A stretch of 64,000 nucleotides of DNA from Bordetella ansorpii (lineage in GTDB: Bacteria; Pseudomonadota; Gammaproteobacteria; Burkholderiales; Burkholderiaceae_B). The translations under genes and the position numbers were made by a program. The DNA lies in assembly GCF_900078315.1 (NCBI RefSeq), contig NZ_FKBS01000029.1, positions 543,654 through 607,653 on the forward strand, in the 5' to 3' direction. Below the pieces are notes generated by a model. The model was not told where the DNA came from. It worked only from the letters and a program-made list of their open reading frames with translations, and did no database searches. This document shows, piece by piece, positions 48,305 to 57,147 of this stretch. The stretch's first letter is position 1. The number at the start of each line of letters is the position of its first letter.

Positions 48305-49561
48305 TCACGACCCCAGAAAGGGAAAGTCAGGTTCCGGCCTGCGTCCGCTGAGCAGGTCGGCCAAGGCTCGTCCCGAACCCGCACCCATGGTCCAGCCCAG
48401 CGTGCCGTGGCCCGTGTTGAGATACAGGTTGGGTATGCGGGTCTGGCCGATGAGCGGTACGTTCGAAGGCGTGGACGGGCGCAGGCCCGACCAGTAGTTG
48501 ACGCCCTCGAAATCGAGGGCGTCGGGAAAGAGTTCGCGCGCCAGGCGCAGCAGGGCCTCGCAGCGCGCCGCGTTCAGGCTGCGGTCGTAGCCGGCCAGCT
48601 CCGCGGTGCCCGCCATGCGCAGGCGGTTGCCCAGGCGCGAGAAGACCACCTTGTGGCTGCTGTCGGTCAGGCTGACGGAGGGCGCGCGCTCGGGCGCCAG
48701 CACCGGAAACGTGGCCGAATAACCCTTGGCGGGATAGACGTTGCAAGGCACGCCCAGCGGACGCACCAGGATGGGCGTGTAGCTGCCCATGGCGACCACG
48801 TAGGCATCGGCCGTCAGGCGGCCGTAGCGGCCATCGGGGCCGATCAGCTCGACGGCCTGCACGCTGCCGCCGACGCTTTCCAGGCGCGTGGCCTGGGTGT
48901 TGAAACGGAACTCGACGCCGGCCGCCTCGCAATGCTGCGCCAGCGCGGCGGTGAACAGGTGCACGTCGCCGCTTTCGTCCTCGGGCGTGTAGTCGCCGCC
49001 GACGATGGTGCCGCGGTGCGGCGCCAGCGCGGGCTCGATGGCGATGACCTCGTCGGGTCCGATGACGCGCCGCTCGACGCCGAAATCGCGCATCAGGCCG
49101 GCGGCCTGCTGCGAGGCCTCGAATTCGTGCGGATCGCGGTAGAAATTGAGGATGCCGCGCTCCAGGTGTTCGTACTGGATGCCCATCTGGGCGCGCATGC
49201 CGCGCAGCGTGGAACGGCTGTATTCGGCCATGCGCACCATCGCCCGGATATTGGGCGCCAGTCGCGACGGCAGGCATTCGCGCAGGAAGGCCAGCCCCCA
49301 CATCCATTGCCGCCAGTCGAGCTGCGGACGGAACAGCAGCGGCGCGTCGTCGCGCACCAGCCACTTCAGCAGCTTGAGGGGCGCCTGCGGATTGGCCCAG
49401 GGTTCGGCGTAGGACACCGATATCTGGCCGCCATTGGCCAGGCTGGTTTCCTGGGCCGGCCCGGCGCGGCGGTCGATGACCACGACCTCATGACCCGACT
49501 GGCTGAGCCACCACGCGGTGGAGACGCCGATGATGCCGCTGCCCAAAACCGCTACTTTCAT
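48305..49561 (-). CDS. D-amino-acid dehydrogenase, DadA-like flavoprotein
   Basis: The 418-aa protein has a FAD Rossmann motif MKVAVLGSGIIGVSTAWWLSQSGHEVVVIDR. DadA-like GPAQETSLANGGQISVSYAEPWANP and the C-terminal GTLGWTMGAGSGRALADL follow. DadA oxidises D-amino acids, passing electrons to the respiratory chain. No dadX racemase is next to it. The UgpB-like gene follows immediately and was probably co-transcribed. Several DadA paralogues are common in this group, so the substrate is unclear. Confidence 0.9.
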   Translation of the reverse strand: MKVAVLGSGIIGVSTAWWLSQSGHEVVVIDRRAGPAQETSLANGGQISVSYAEPWANPQAPLKLLKWLVRDDAPLLFRPQLDWRQWMWGLAFLRECLPSRLAPNIRAMVRMAEYSRSTLRGMRAQMGIQYEHLERGILNFYRDPHEFEASQQAAGLMRDFGVERRVIGPDEVIAIEPALAPHRGTIVGGDYTPEDESGDVHLFTAALAQHCEAAGVEFRFNTQATRLESVGGSVQAVELIGPDGRYGRLTADAYVVAMGSYTPILVRPLGVPCNVYPAKGYSATFPVLAPERAPSVSLTDSSHKVVFSRLGNRLRMAGTAELAGYDRSLNAARCEALLRLARELFPDALDFEGVNYWSGLRPSTPSNVPLIGQTRIPNLYLNTGHGTLGWTMGAGSGRALADLLSGRRPEPDFPFLGS

Positions 49562-49726
49562 GCGCGAATCGCTCCCTGCGTGCGAAGCCCGTCCGGAACG
49601 GCTGAAAGCCGTGCGCCCCGGACAGGGTGCTGGTCCGGCAGTGTACCGTGACGGCCTGCCGGGTTCGTCATTTCAATGCGTAAAACAGGGCCTGGCAAGA
49701 CCCCGCAAGCATCACGCCACGGGCCG

Positions 49727-50773
49727 TCAGCCCGCTGCGCGCGCCAGGTCGGCTTCCGAGGTAAACGCATCGGCGTAGAACTCTTCGGGCGGCAGCCCGC
49801 ACTGCAGGCTGAACTCGCGGCGTGCGGCATCGACCATCACCGGCGCGCCGCAGGCATACACCTGGTGGCCCGACAGGTCGGGCAGGTCCTGGAGGACGGC
49901 CTCGTGCACGTAGCCCGTGCGGCCCTGCCAGCCGTCTTCGGGCAGGCCATCGGACACCACCGGCACGTAGCGCAGATTGGGCAGCGCCTGTTCCCACGAG
50001 CGCGCCAGCTCGTCCATGTACAGGTCCCGAGGACGACGCCCCCCCCAGTACAGCGTGACCGGACGCGTGATCTGCTTGTGCAGCATGTGCTCGACGATGG
50101 CCTTGACCGGCGCGAAGCCGGTGCCGCTGGCCAGCAGCACGATGGGCTTGGCGCTGTCCTCGCGCAGGAAGAACGAGCCGAACGGCCCTTCCAGGCGCAG
50201 GATCTCGCGCTCTTTCATCTGGGTGGCGCCAGCGCCGAAGACGTGGTCGGTGAACAGGCCGCCCGGCAGGTGCCGGACGTGCAGTTCGAGCGGGCTGCCG
50301 TTGTGCGGCGCGCCCGCCATCGAGTAGCTGCGGCGCTTGCCGTCCTTCAGGATGATCTCGACGTACTGCCCCGCGTAATAGCGGAACTGCTCGGCGGCCG
50401 GCAGTTGCAGCTTGATCACCACCACGTCGGGCGCGACGCGTTCGAGCGTCTGTACGCGCGAGGGCAGTTTGCGGATCTGAATGTCGGTGGCCAGCCGCAC
50501 CTCGGCAGCCTCCACGACCAGGTCGGTCTGCGGACGGGCCTGGCAGAACAACGTATAGCCGCGGGCCAGCTCCTCGGGAGCCAGCACCTGCGCCGGATAC
50601 GGGCCTGCGTCGTACTGGCCTTCGAGCACCTTGCCCTTGCAGGTGGAACACGCGCCGGTGCGGCAACTGTACGGCAGCACGAAGCCGGCGGCCATCGCGG
50701 CCTCCAGCACGGTCTGGCCGGACTCGACCTGGAATTGATGCTTGCTGGGTTGGATCGTTACCTGAAAGCTCAT
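49727..50773 (-). CDS. 2Fe-2S ferredoxin-type NAD(P)H flavoreductase
   Basis: The 348-aa protein has an N-terminal plant-type 2Fe-2S domain with cysteines in SCRTGACSTCKG and LFCQARP. An FAD-binding domain follows (RRSYSMAGAPHN) and then a NAD(P)H-binding domain (ASGTGFAPVKAIVEHM, and CGAPVMVDAARREF). The start MSFQVTIQPSKHQFQ is used. Such proteins are called CDP-6-deoxy-delta-3,4-glucoseen reductase-like, but act as electron donors to oxygenases or other enzymes. No obvious partner oxygenase is adjacent. It is divergent from the dehydrogenase operon. Confidence 0.9.
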   Translation of the reverse strand: MSFQVTIQPSKHQFQVESGQTVLEAAMAAGFVLPYSCRTGACSTCKGKVLEGQYDAGPYPAQVLAPEELARGYTLFCQARPQTDLVVEAAEVRLATDIQIRKLPSRVQTLERVAPDVVVIKLQLPAAEQFRYYAGQYVEIILKDGKRRSYSMAGAPHNGSPLELHVRHLPGGLFTDHVFGAGATQMKEREILRLEGPFGSFFLREDSAKPIVLLASGTGFAPVKAIVEHMLHKQITRPVTLYWGGRRPRDLYMDELARSWEQALPNLRYVPVVSDGLPEDGWQGRTGYVHEAVLQDLPDLSGHQVYACGAPVMVDAARREFSLQCGLPPEEFYADAFTSEADLARAAG

Positions 50774-50912
50774 GATCTGGTGGCGGATACCCGCTTGCCG
50801 GCTGTGGCGCAAAAAGAACGCCAGCCGGGATCGGGCTGAATTCATTGACGTCGAATTGACAGATTCTAGCGCCCCAGTCAGGTAGACAGCTTGCTTTAAG
50901 GTTCCAGGAAGG

Positions 50913-50926
50913 TTGTATGCGTACAA
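50913..50926. promoter_or_regulatory. Inverted repeat upstream of the membrane dehydrogenase operon
   Basis: The palindrome TTGTA-tgcg-TACAA lies 35 bp before the operon ATG. It resembles GntR-type operators. A weak -35-like TTGCTT (50891-50896) sits upstream. No regulator gene is adjacent. Confidence 0.25.
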
Positions 50927-50961
50927 TTTCTGTCGCTAGACATTTATATGTGTGGAACACG

Positions 50962-51681
50962 ATGACCAACAATACCGAACCGCGGCGCCGATTCTTGCAA
51001 CAGATCGTCGCCGTGGTGCCGGCAACCACCCTGGCCGGCAGCGCCGGTGTGGTCGCCGCCACCGCAGCAGTACCGGCCGCCGCAGCGCCCGCAGCAAAAC
51101 CCTACTCTCCCCTCTTCTTCAACGACGCCGAATGGAAATTCCTGCAGGCGGCCGTGGATCGCCTGATTCCCGCTGACGACAATGGCCCCGGCGCCATCGA
51201 GGCCTGTGTGCCCGAGTTCATCGACCGCCAGATGGATACGGCCTACGCCCACGGCAAGTTGTGGTACATGCAGGGCCCGTTCCACCCCGAAGTGGACGCC
51301 ACCTACGGCCATCAATCGAGCCTGGTGCCGCGCGACATCTATCGCCACGGCATCGCGGCCTGTGATGCCTACTGCAAGAGCAAGTTCGGCGACAAGGTCT
51401 TCGCGGACCTCGATCACGCCGGACAAGAGCAGGTGCTCAAGGAAATGGAAGGCGGCAAGCTCGACTTCGAGAAGGTGCCCGCCAAGATGTTCTTCAGCTT
51501 CCTGTGGCAGAACACGAAAGAAGGCTTTTTCTCGGACCCGCAATATGGCGGCAACCGCGGCATGGTCGGCTGGAAGATGATCGGCTTCCCCGGCGCGCGC
51601 GGCGACTTCCTCGACTGGCCGGCCAAGGGCAACGTGAAGTATCCGTACGGCCCCGTTTCCATCGCAGGCGAGAAAGGTTAA
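50962..51681 (+). CDS. Gluconate 2-dehydrogenase-family gamma subunit (subunit 3)
   Basis: The 239-aa protein has a Tat-type signal (EPRRRFLQQIVAVVPATTLAG), followed by the subunit-3 domain (YSPLFFNDAEWKFLQAAVDRLIPADDNGPGAIEACVPEFIDRQ). It is needed for export of the GMC subunit, which has no signal of its own. The start MTNNTEPRR follows GGAA. It ends 3 bp before the GMC gene. The assignment to gluconate is by family; other sugar acids or alcohols are possible substrates. Confidence 0.88.
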   Translation: MTNNTEPRRRFLQQIVAVVPATTLAGSAGVVAATAAVPAAAAPAAKPYSPLFFNDAEWKFLQAAVDRLIPADDNGPGAIEACVPEFIDRQMDTAYAHGKLWYMQGPFHPEVDATYGHQSSLVPRDIYRHGIAACDAYCKSKFGDKVFADLDHAGQEQVLKEMEGGKLDFEKVPAKMFFSFLWQNTKEGFFSDPQYGGNRGMVGWKMIGFPGARGDFLDWPAKGNVKYPYGPVSIAGEKG

Positions 51682-51684
51682 GTC

Positions 51685-53463
51685 ATGGCAATCAAGAAAG
51701 AAAAAGTCGACGTCGTACTGGTCGGCTTCGGGTGGACGGGCGCCATCCTGGGTCAGGAACTGACCGAAGAAGGCCTGAAAGTCGTCGCGCTGGAGCGCGG
51801 CAAGTTCCAGGACACCCCCACCGACGCGGAATACCCCAAGGTGCTGGACGAGCTGGCGTACTCGGTGCGCGGCAAGATGTTCCAGGACCTGTCCAAGGAA
51901 ACCGTCACGGTCCGCCACAGCATGGCCGAGACGGCGGTGCCCTACCGCCAGCACGGCTCCTTCCTGCTGGGCGACGGCGTGGGCGGCGCGGGCTTCCACT
52001 GGAACGGCATGCACTACCGCAACCTGCCGGAAGAGCTGGTCATGCGCACGCGGCACGTCGAGCGCTACGGCAAGGACTTCATTCCGGAAGGCATGCAGCT
52101 GCAGGACCACGGCGTCACCTACGACGACCTGGAACCGCACTACGACTTCTTCGAGAAAGTGTGCGGCACCTCGGGCAAGGCCGGCAACCTGAACGGCAAG
52201 ATCGTGCCCGGCGGCAACCCGCTGGAAGGCGCGCGCAAGAACGAGTTCCCGCTGCCCCCGCTGCAGCAGACCTACGCGCAATCGCTGTTCGAGAAGGCCG
52301 CCCGCGAAGTGGGCTACCACCCCTTCCCCGCCGGTGCCTCGAACGCCTCGGCCGCCTACACCAATCCGTACGGCGTGCGCCTGGGCCCCTGTAATTTCTG
52401 TGGTTTCTGCGAGAACTACGGCTGCTTCATGTATTCGAAGGCCGCCCCGCAGACGACCATCATGCCGGTGCTGCTGAAGAAGGACAACTTCGAGCTGCGC
52501 ACCAACTCGCACGTCGTGCGCGTCAACAAGGACGCCTCGGGCAAGATGGCCACGGGCGTGACCTACATCGACGCACAGGGCCGCGAAGTCGAGCAGCCCG
52601 CCGACATGGTCATCCTGTGCGCGTTCCAACTGCACAACGTGCGCCTGATGCTGCTGTCGGGCATCGGCAAGCCGTACGACCCCGTCGCCAACGAAGGCGT
52701 GATCGGCCGCAACCTGGCCTATCAGATGAACGGCGGCTTCCGCATCGTCATGCCCAAGGGCAACTACTTCAACCCGTTCGAAGGCACGGGCGCCGGCGCC
52801 TGGGCGTTCGACGACCTGAACGCCGACCAGTTCGACCACAGCCAGCTGGGCTTCATCGGCGGCGCCGTCGTGCGCCAGGCCACCACCGGCGGCCGCCCGA
52901 TCAAGCAGGCCCAGCCGATTCCGGGCACGCCCTCGTGGGGCTCGGGCTGGAAGGCTGGCATGATCGACGGCTACCAGCGCACCTTCGGCTTCGGCATGTC
53001 GGGCTCGGTGATGGCCTACCGCGACGCCTACATGTCGCTGGACCCCACCTACAAGGATGCCTACGGCCAGCCGCTGCTGCGCATGACCTTCGACTGGCAC
53101 GACAACGAGTACAAGATGCTCGACTACGTCGGCAAGCAGGCCGAGAAGGTGGCCCAGGCCATGGGCGCCGAGAAGTACACCAAGAGCGTGCGCAAGCCCG
53201 GTTCGCACTGGGACACCCGCGTCTATCAAAGCACCCACCTGACCGGCGGCGTGACGATGGGCACCGACCCGCGTGAAAGCGCCGTCAACCGCTACCTGCA
53301 AAGCTGGGACATGCCCAACCTGTTCGTGATGGGCGCCAGCGCCTTCCCGTACAACATGGGCTACAACCCGACGGGCCTGGTGGGCGCGCTGGCCTACTGG
53401 TCGGCCAAGGCGATCCGCGAGCAATACCTGAAGAACCAGGGCCGCCCCCTGGTCCAAGTGTAA
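51685..53463 (+). CDS. GMC oxidoreductase, membrane dehydrogenase flavoprotein subunit
   Basis: The 592-aa protein has a FAD motif VLVGFGWTGAILGQELTEEGLKVVALERG and GMC C-terminal elements (STHLTGGVTMGTDPRESAVNRYLQSWDMPNLFVMGASAFP, given here in part). A CNFCGFCENYGCF cluster near residue 235-250 suggests an iron-sulfur or structural cysteine site, as in many alpha subunits of gluconate and related dehydrogenases. It has no signal peptide, which fits piggy-back export with the gamma subunit. The cytochrome subunit follows 11 bp later. Confidence 0.9.
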   Translation: MAIKKEKVDVVLVGFGWTGAILGQELTEEGLKVVALERGKFQDTPTDAEYPKVLDELAYSVRGKMFQDLSKETVTVRHSMAETAVPYRQHGSFLLGDGVGGAGFHWNGMHYRNLPEELVMRTRHVERYGKDFIPEGMQLQDHGVTYDDLEPHYDFFEKVCGTSGKAGNLNGKIVPGGNPLEGARKNEFPLPPLQQTYAQSLFEKAAREVGYHPFPAGASNASAAYTNPYGVRLGPCNFCGFCENYGCFMYSKAAPQTTIMPVLLKKDNFELRTNSHVVRVNKDASGKMATGVTYIDAQGREVEQPADMVILCAFQLHNVRLMLLSGIGKPYDPVANEGVIGRNLAYQMNGGFRIVMPKGNYFNPFEGTGAGAWAFDDLNADQFDHSQLGFIGGAVVRQATTGGRPIKQAQPIPGTPSWGSGWKAGMIDGYQRTFGFGMSGSVMAYRDAYMSLDPTYKDAYGQPLLRMTFDWHDNEYKMLDYVGKQAEKVAQAMGAEKYTKSVRKPGSHWDTRVYQSTHLTGGVTMGTDPRESAVNRYLQSWDMPNLFVMGASAFPYNMGYNPTGLVGALAYWSAKAIREQYLKNQGRPLVQV

Positions 53464-53474
53464 GGAGCGCCACA

Positions 53475-54767
53475 ATGATGAAGCGCCATATCATTGCGGC
53501 CGCCTTCGCGCTGTTCGCACACAACGCCCTGGCGGCCGATGCCGCCGACCAGCAGATGATCAAGCAGGGCGAGTACCTGGCCCGCGCCGGCGATTGCGTC
53601 GCCTGCCACACGGCAAAGGGCGGCAAGCCCTTCGCCGGCGGCCTGGGCCTGGAATCGCCGCTGGGCACGATCTACTCGACCAACATCACGCCCGACAAGG
53701 ATACGGGCATCGGCCAGTACAGCCTGGAAGACTTCGACCGCGCCGTGCGTCATGGCGTGGCCCGCGATGGCCACTCGCTGTACCCCGCCATGCCGTTCAC
53801 GTCCTACGCCAACGTCAGCCCGGCCGACGTCAAGGCGCTGTACGCGTACTTCATGAACGGCGTGGAACCCGTTCGCCAGGAAAACAAGGACACGGACATC
53901 TCGTGGCCGATGTCGATGCGCTGGCCGCTGAACGTGTGGCGCTGGATGTTCGCGCCCGACGTCGTCGAAGCCTCGGCCGTGCCGGCCGACAGCGGCGATG
54001 CCGTGCTGCGCGGCAAGTACCTGGTCGAAGGCCTGGGCCACTGCAGCACCTGCCACACCCCGCGCGGCGTCGCCCTGCAAGAGAAGGCGCTGAGCGACAA
54101 GGACGGCACCGCCTTCCTGTCCGGCGGCAAGATCGAAGGCTGGCTGGCCAAGAACCTGCGCGGCGACATGCACGACGGCCTGGGTTCCTGGAGCGAAGCC
54201 GACATCGTCGCCTTCCTGAAGGGCGGCCGCAACGAGCACTCCGCGGCCTTCGGCGGCATGGCCCAGGTGGTCGAGGACAGCACGCAGCACCTGACGGACG
54301 CCGACCTGACCGCCATCGCCAAGTACCTGAAGACGCTCTCCCCGGCCGATCCCAAGGCCACGCAGGCCCTGACGTACGACGAGTCCACGTACAAGGCCCT
54401 GTCCAGCGGACAGGCCACCGTGCGCGGCGCGATGGACTACATCAACAACTGCGCGACCTGCCACCGCACCGACGGCCGCGGTTGGACCGAAACCTTCCCG
54501 CGCCTGGCCCTGAGCACCACGGTGAACACCGAGGATCCCACCTCGCTGATCCACATCGTGCTGCAAGGCGCCGAAATGCCGTGGACCAAGGCGGCTCCGA
54601 CGCATTACGCCATGCCCGGCTTCGCCGCGCGCATGACGGATGCCGAGGTCGCCGACGTGGTGACGTTCATCCGCAGCAGCTGGGGCAACAAGGCCTCGGC
54701 CGTGACCGCCTCGCAAGTGGCCGACATCCGCAAGGAAGTCCACGCCGCCGACGCGCCCAAGCGCTAA
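53475..54767 (+). CDS. Tri-haem cytochrome c subunit of the membrane dehydrogenase
   Basis: The 430-aa protein has a signal peptide ([17 protein letters not shown]). Three c-type haem sites are CVACH (Cys41), CSTCH (about residue 192) and CATCH (about residue 330), the normal pattern for the membrane-anchored cytochrome of gluconate, sorbitol or alcohol dehydrogenases. Met ligands such as [11 protein letters not shown] are visible. It passes electrons to ubiquinone. A strong terminator follows. Confidence 0.92.
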   Translation: MMKRHIIAAAFALFAHNALAADAADQQMIKQGEYLARAGDCVACHTAKGGKPFAGGLGLESPLGTIYSTNITPDKDTGIGQYSLEDFDRAVRHGVARDGHSLYPAMPFTSYANVSPADVKALYAYFMNGVEPVRQENKDTDISWPMSMRWPLNVWRWMFAPDVVEASAVPADSGDAVLRGKYLVEGLGHCSTCHTPRGVALQEKALSDKDGTAFLSGGKIEGWLAKNLRGDMHDGLGSWSEADIVAFLKGGRNEHSAAFGGMAQVVEDSTQHLTDADLTAIAKYLKTLSPADPKATQALTYDESTYKALSSGQATVRGAMDYINNCATCHRTDGRGWTETFPRLALSTTVNTEDPTSLIHIVLQGAEMPWTKAAPTHYAMPGFAARMTDAEVADVVTFIRSSWGNKASAVTASQVADIRKEVHAADAPKR

Positions 54768-54786
54768 GCAACGCGAAGGTCTCGGA

Positions 54787-54826
54787 CAGCCGCCACGCGC
54801 CATATCGGGCGCGTGGCGGCTGTTTT
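54787..54826 (+). terminator. Rho-independent terminator of the dehydrogenase operon
   Basis: A 15-bp perfect stem (cagccgccacgcgcc with ggcgcgtggcggctg) around a 6-base loop is followed by TTTTCATT. It lies 19 bp after the cytochrome stop. Confidence 0.93.
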
Positions 54827-54921
54827 CATTGGGGCGCGCGTGGGAGCGACCGCGCCGGCAGCGCGGCGGGCCTCCGATCCCGGCCGCCAGCCCGCCCTGG
54901 CCCAACCAGGCTCGCAGCGCC

Positions 54922-54927
54922 TATAAT
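54922..54927 (+). promoter_or_regulatory. -10 element of the sugE promoter
   Basis: A perfect TATAAT lies 133 bp before the sugE ATG. The -35 region (tggccc near 54899) is weak. Transcription would start about 54934, just before riboswitch hairpin 1. Confidence 0.6.
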
Positions 54928-54935
54928 CGCGCCTG

Positions 54936-55020
54936 TCCCGGGACGGCCTGGGAACGCGGTCCTGCCCGGATGCTGTCCGGCGCATTCCGGACGGCGCCTC
55001 TACCGGGGACGGCCCCTTAC
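54936..55020 (+). promoter_or_regulatory. Guanidine-II (mini-ykkC) riboswitch candidate upstream of sugE
   Basis: Two hairpins carry the ACGG tetraloop of this class. Hairpin 1 is TCCCGGG-ACGG-CCTGGGA (54936-54953, seven pairs including a G-U). Hairpin 2 is GGGG-ACGG-CCCC (55006-55017). An extra perfect hairpin gtccgg/ccggac lies between them (54976-54993). Hairpin 2 is 42 bp before the ATG, and an AAGGG ribosome-binding site follows, so translational control is likely. It precedes a guanidinium exporter gene, the known context. Confidence 0.72.
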
Positions 55021-55059
55021 CTGCCGGCGTCCCGCCGGCGCCATTGCAAGGGCTGTTCC

Positions 55060-55377
55060 ATGACCTGGCTTATCCTCGTACTTGCCGGACTCCTCGAAGT
55101 CGTCTGGTCCATCGGACTGAAGTACACGCACGGCTTCACGCGTCCTCTCCCCTCCGTCATCACCGTCGTGGCCATGATCGCCAGCTTCTGGCTGCTGTCG
55201 CAGGCCATGAAGACCCTGCCGTTGGGCACGGCTTATGCCATCTGGGTGGGCATCGGCACCATCGGCGCCTTCATCGCGGGCATCATCCTGTTCGGCGAAT
55301 CCGTCAGCACGGCGCGCATCGTCAGCGTGGGGCTGATCGTGGCGGGGCTGGTGGGATTGAAGCTGTCGGCGGGTTGA
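55060..55377 (+). CDS. sugE: SugE/Gdx guanidinium exporter (SMR family)
   Basis: The 105-aa protein has four membrane helices and the SMR signature with Glu13 in [25 protein letters not shown]. The set [11 protein letters not shown] and [21 protein letters not shown] are typical of SugE/Gdx. This SMR group exports guanidinium in exchange for protons and is usually controlled by guanidine riboswitches. The start is fixed by AAGGG upstream and the family N-terminus. The leader contains a matching riboswitch candidate. Confidence 0.95.
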   Translation: MTWLILVLAGLLEVVWSIGLKYTHGFTRPLPSVITVVAMIASFWLLSQAMKTLPLGTAYAIWVGIGTIGAFIAGIILFGESVSTARIVSVGLIVAGLVGLKLSAG

Positions 55378-55467
55378 TCCCCACCGCCTCATCGTGAGAG
55401 GCCGCCCCCGCACGGCGGTTTCCTTCTTGCTGCTGCCGGCCGGCGTCCGGACCGGGCGGACTCGGCT

Positions 55468-56340
55468 TCAGAAATCCAGTTCGATCCCGACCGGATCGCC
55501 GACGCGCAATCGGACGCCATCCCGCTGCGACACGATCGCGTTCTGGCCAAACACCACGCCGATATCCAGCGTGCGATAGTTCGCCAGGGTACGGCCGGGC
55601 TCGTCACCCTGCACGGCAGTGGCCTGGTCCACGTCGGGCACCGAGCAGCGTGTACAGGGTTTGACGAGGGCCAGGCGCGCCGGGCCCGCCGTAATCATGG
55701 CGGTGTAGTCTTCCTCGAACGCCGCCCACTCGCCCTGCACCACGATGTTGGGCCGGAAGCGGTTCATCGGCACCGCCGCCTTGCCCTGCGCGGCCAGGCG
55801 CGCATTCAGGTCATCCAGCGAGGCCTGGTTGGCCACCAGCAGCGGAAAGCTGTCGGCGAAACCGAACACGTGTTCCCCCTCGAACGCGTCCGCCAGATCG
55901 GGATGGCCGTCGCGCCAGCGGTTTACCCATTCGGCATTCGCCGCACGCCGGGCCTGCGCGTCCAGCTTGAACAGCCGGCACGGCCGGCCCAGAAACTGGC
56001 CGAGCCATTGCGCGCAGCGCGGATGCTCGGCGCGTGCGGGCACGGTATCGCGCCACACCACCACGTTTTCCACGGCATCGGCCAGCTCCGAGCCATCCAG
56101 CGGCACGTCCAGCGGCGTCATGCCGGGTGCGCTCAAACGCAGCACGCCCTCCGCCAGTTCGGTACGGATCCGCGCCATCGCGGGCCATTGCCGCTGGGTC
56201 ATGAACTGGCCGTTCTCATCGACCAGCATCCAGCGCCGGTCATGCGCCAGGCCGGCGCGGTCCAGGTCCGATTCGGCCAGGTCGATGCCGGCGCAGGACT
56301 TGATGGGATAGATGTGCAGGCTGAGGATGCGGGCGGACAT
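55468..56340 (-). CDS. MOSC-domain molybdenum-cofactor-binding protein (YcbX-like)
   Basis: The 290-aa protein has an N-terminal beta-barrel domain (MOSC_N: LHIYPIKSCAGIDLAESDLDRAGLAHDRRWMLVDENG) and a C-terminal MOSC domain with the cofactor cysteine in KPCTRCSVPDVDQ. It resembles YcbX/mARC enzymes that reduce N-hydroxylated compounds, but lacks YcbX's C-terminal 2Fe-2S ferredoxin domain, so its electron donor would be separate. A start at MSARILSLHIYPIKS is used. Confidence 0.9.
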   Translation of the reverse strand: MSARILSLHIYPIKSCAGIDLAESDLDRAGLAHDRRWMLVDENGQFMTQRQWPAMARIRTELAEGVLRLSAPGMTPLDVPLDGSELADAVENVVVWRDTVPARAEHPRCAQWLGQFLGRPCRLFKLDAQARRAANAEWVNRWRDGHPDLADAFEGEHVFGFADSFPLLVANQASLDDLNARLAAQGKAAVPMNRFRPNIVVQGEWAAFEEDYTAMITAGPARLALVKPCTRCSVPDVDQATAVQGDEPGRTLANYRTLDIGVVFGQNAIVSQRDGVRLRVGDPVGIELDF

Positions 56341-56465
56341 GGCGAAGACACCGGTCGGAGGCGAAGGCAGCAGCATAACGCGATCCTGTACGGGTCACGC
56401 CAACCCGCGATGCGCGGCAATCGGAACAACCCGATTGTCCTGCCTTCCGCGCGGCAGGCGCTGTG

Positions 56466-57014
56466 TCACCCCGAAAAGCCGCCTTCCGCCAGGAACTGCC
56501 GTTCTTCGGCTGTGGACTCCCGTCCCAGCGCCGCATTGCGATGCGGAAAACGCCCGAAACGCTCGATGATGCGCTGGTGCAGGACCGCGAAGTCCAATGA
56601 ACGCTGATCCAGCGAGGCCATCAGTTTCACTGCATTGGCCTGATCGTCCAGGTTCTCGGAATGCTCGAAAGGCATGTAGCAGAATGCCCGCAGTTCGACG
56701 GCAACATGTGCGTCCAGCCCCTGTTCCACCGCCAGCCGCGCGAAATGCCGAGCCAGCGGATCGGTGGCAAACATGTGCGCCGTACCACGATAGGCATTGC
56801 GCGGGAACTGGTCCAGCAGGATCAGCAAGGCCAGCACGCCGTCGGCCGTATCTGCCCAGGTATCCAGCTCGCGCCGCGCGGCAGCCATGTGCAGGCCTTC
56901 CCAGCGTTGGCGGAAGTCCTGGTCGAATTGCTCGTCCTTGCGGAACCAGCTTGCAGGGCCGGCATCGCGCCAGAACTGCAGTACGCCCTGGGCGGTGTCT
57001 TCGTAGTGCGGCAT
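56466..57014 (-). CDS. DUF924-family protein
   Basis: The 182-aa protein matches the DUF924 family (LQFWRDAGPASWFRKDEQFDQDFRQRWE, LLDQFPRNAYRGTAHMFATDPLARHFARL, YMPFEHSENLDDQ). Function is unknown; the family is all-alpha and TPR-like. The start MPHYEDTAQGVLQFW follows AGG. It runs downstream of the ect operon terminator and is probably expressed separately. Confidence 0.9.
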   Translation of the reverse strand: MPHYEDTAQGVLQFWRDAGPASWFRKDEQFDQDFRQRWEGLHMAAARRELDTWADTADGVLALLILLDQFPRNAYRGTAHMFATDPLARHFARLAVEQGLDAHVAVELRAFCYMPFEHSENLDDQANAVKLMASLDQRSLDFAVLHQRIIERFGRFPHRNAALGRESTAEERQFLAEGGFSG

Positions 57015-57055
57015 GGTTCCTCCCACCTGTAGCCGAAGGCCCGTAGCGTAGCGCG

Positions 57056-57087
57056 AAAAAGAGCCCGCAATCATGACGATGGCGGGC
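57056..57087 (-). terminator. Terminator of the ect operon
   Basis: On the minus strand the stem GCCCGC (57082-57087) pairs with GCGGGC (57063-57068), followed by TCTTTTT. It lies about 60 bp after the ectD stop. The loop is 13 bases. Confidence 0.7.
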
Positions 57088-57147
57088 CCCAGTCATACCG
57101 TGCGTCGCCGCCGCCGCGCCGGCACGCGGCAGCGGCGAGGCACAGCG

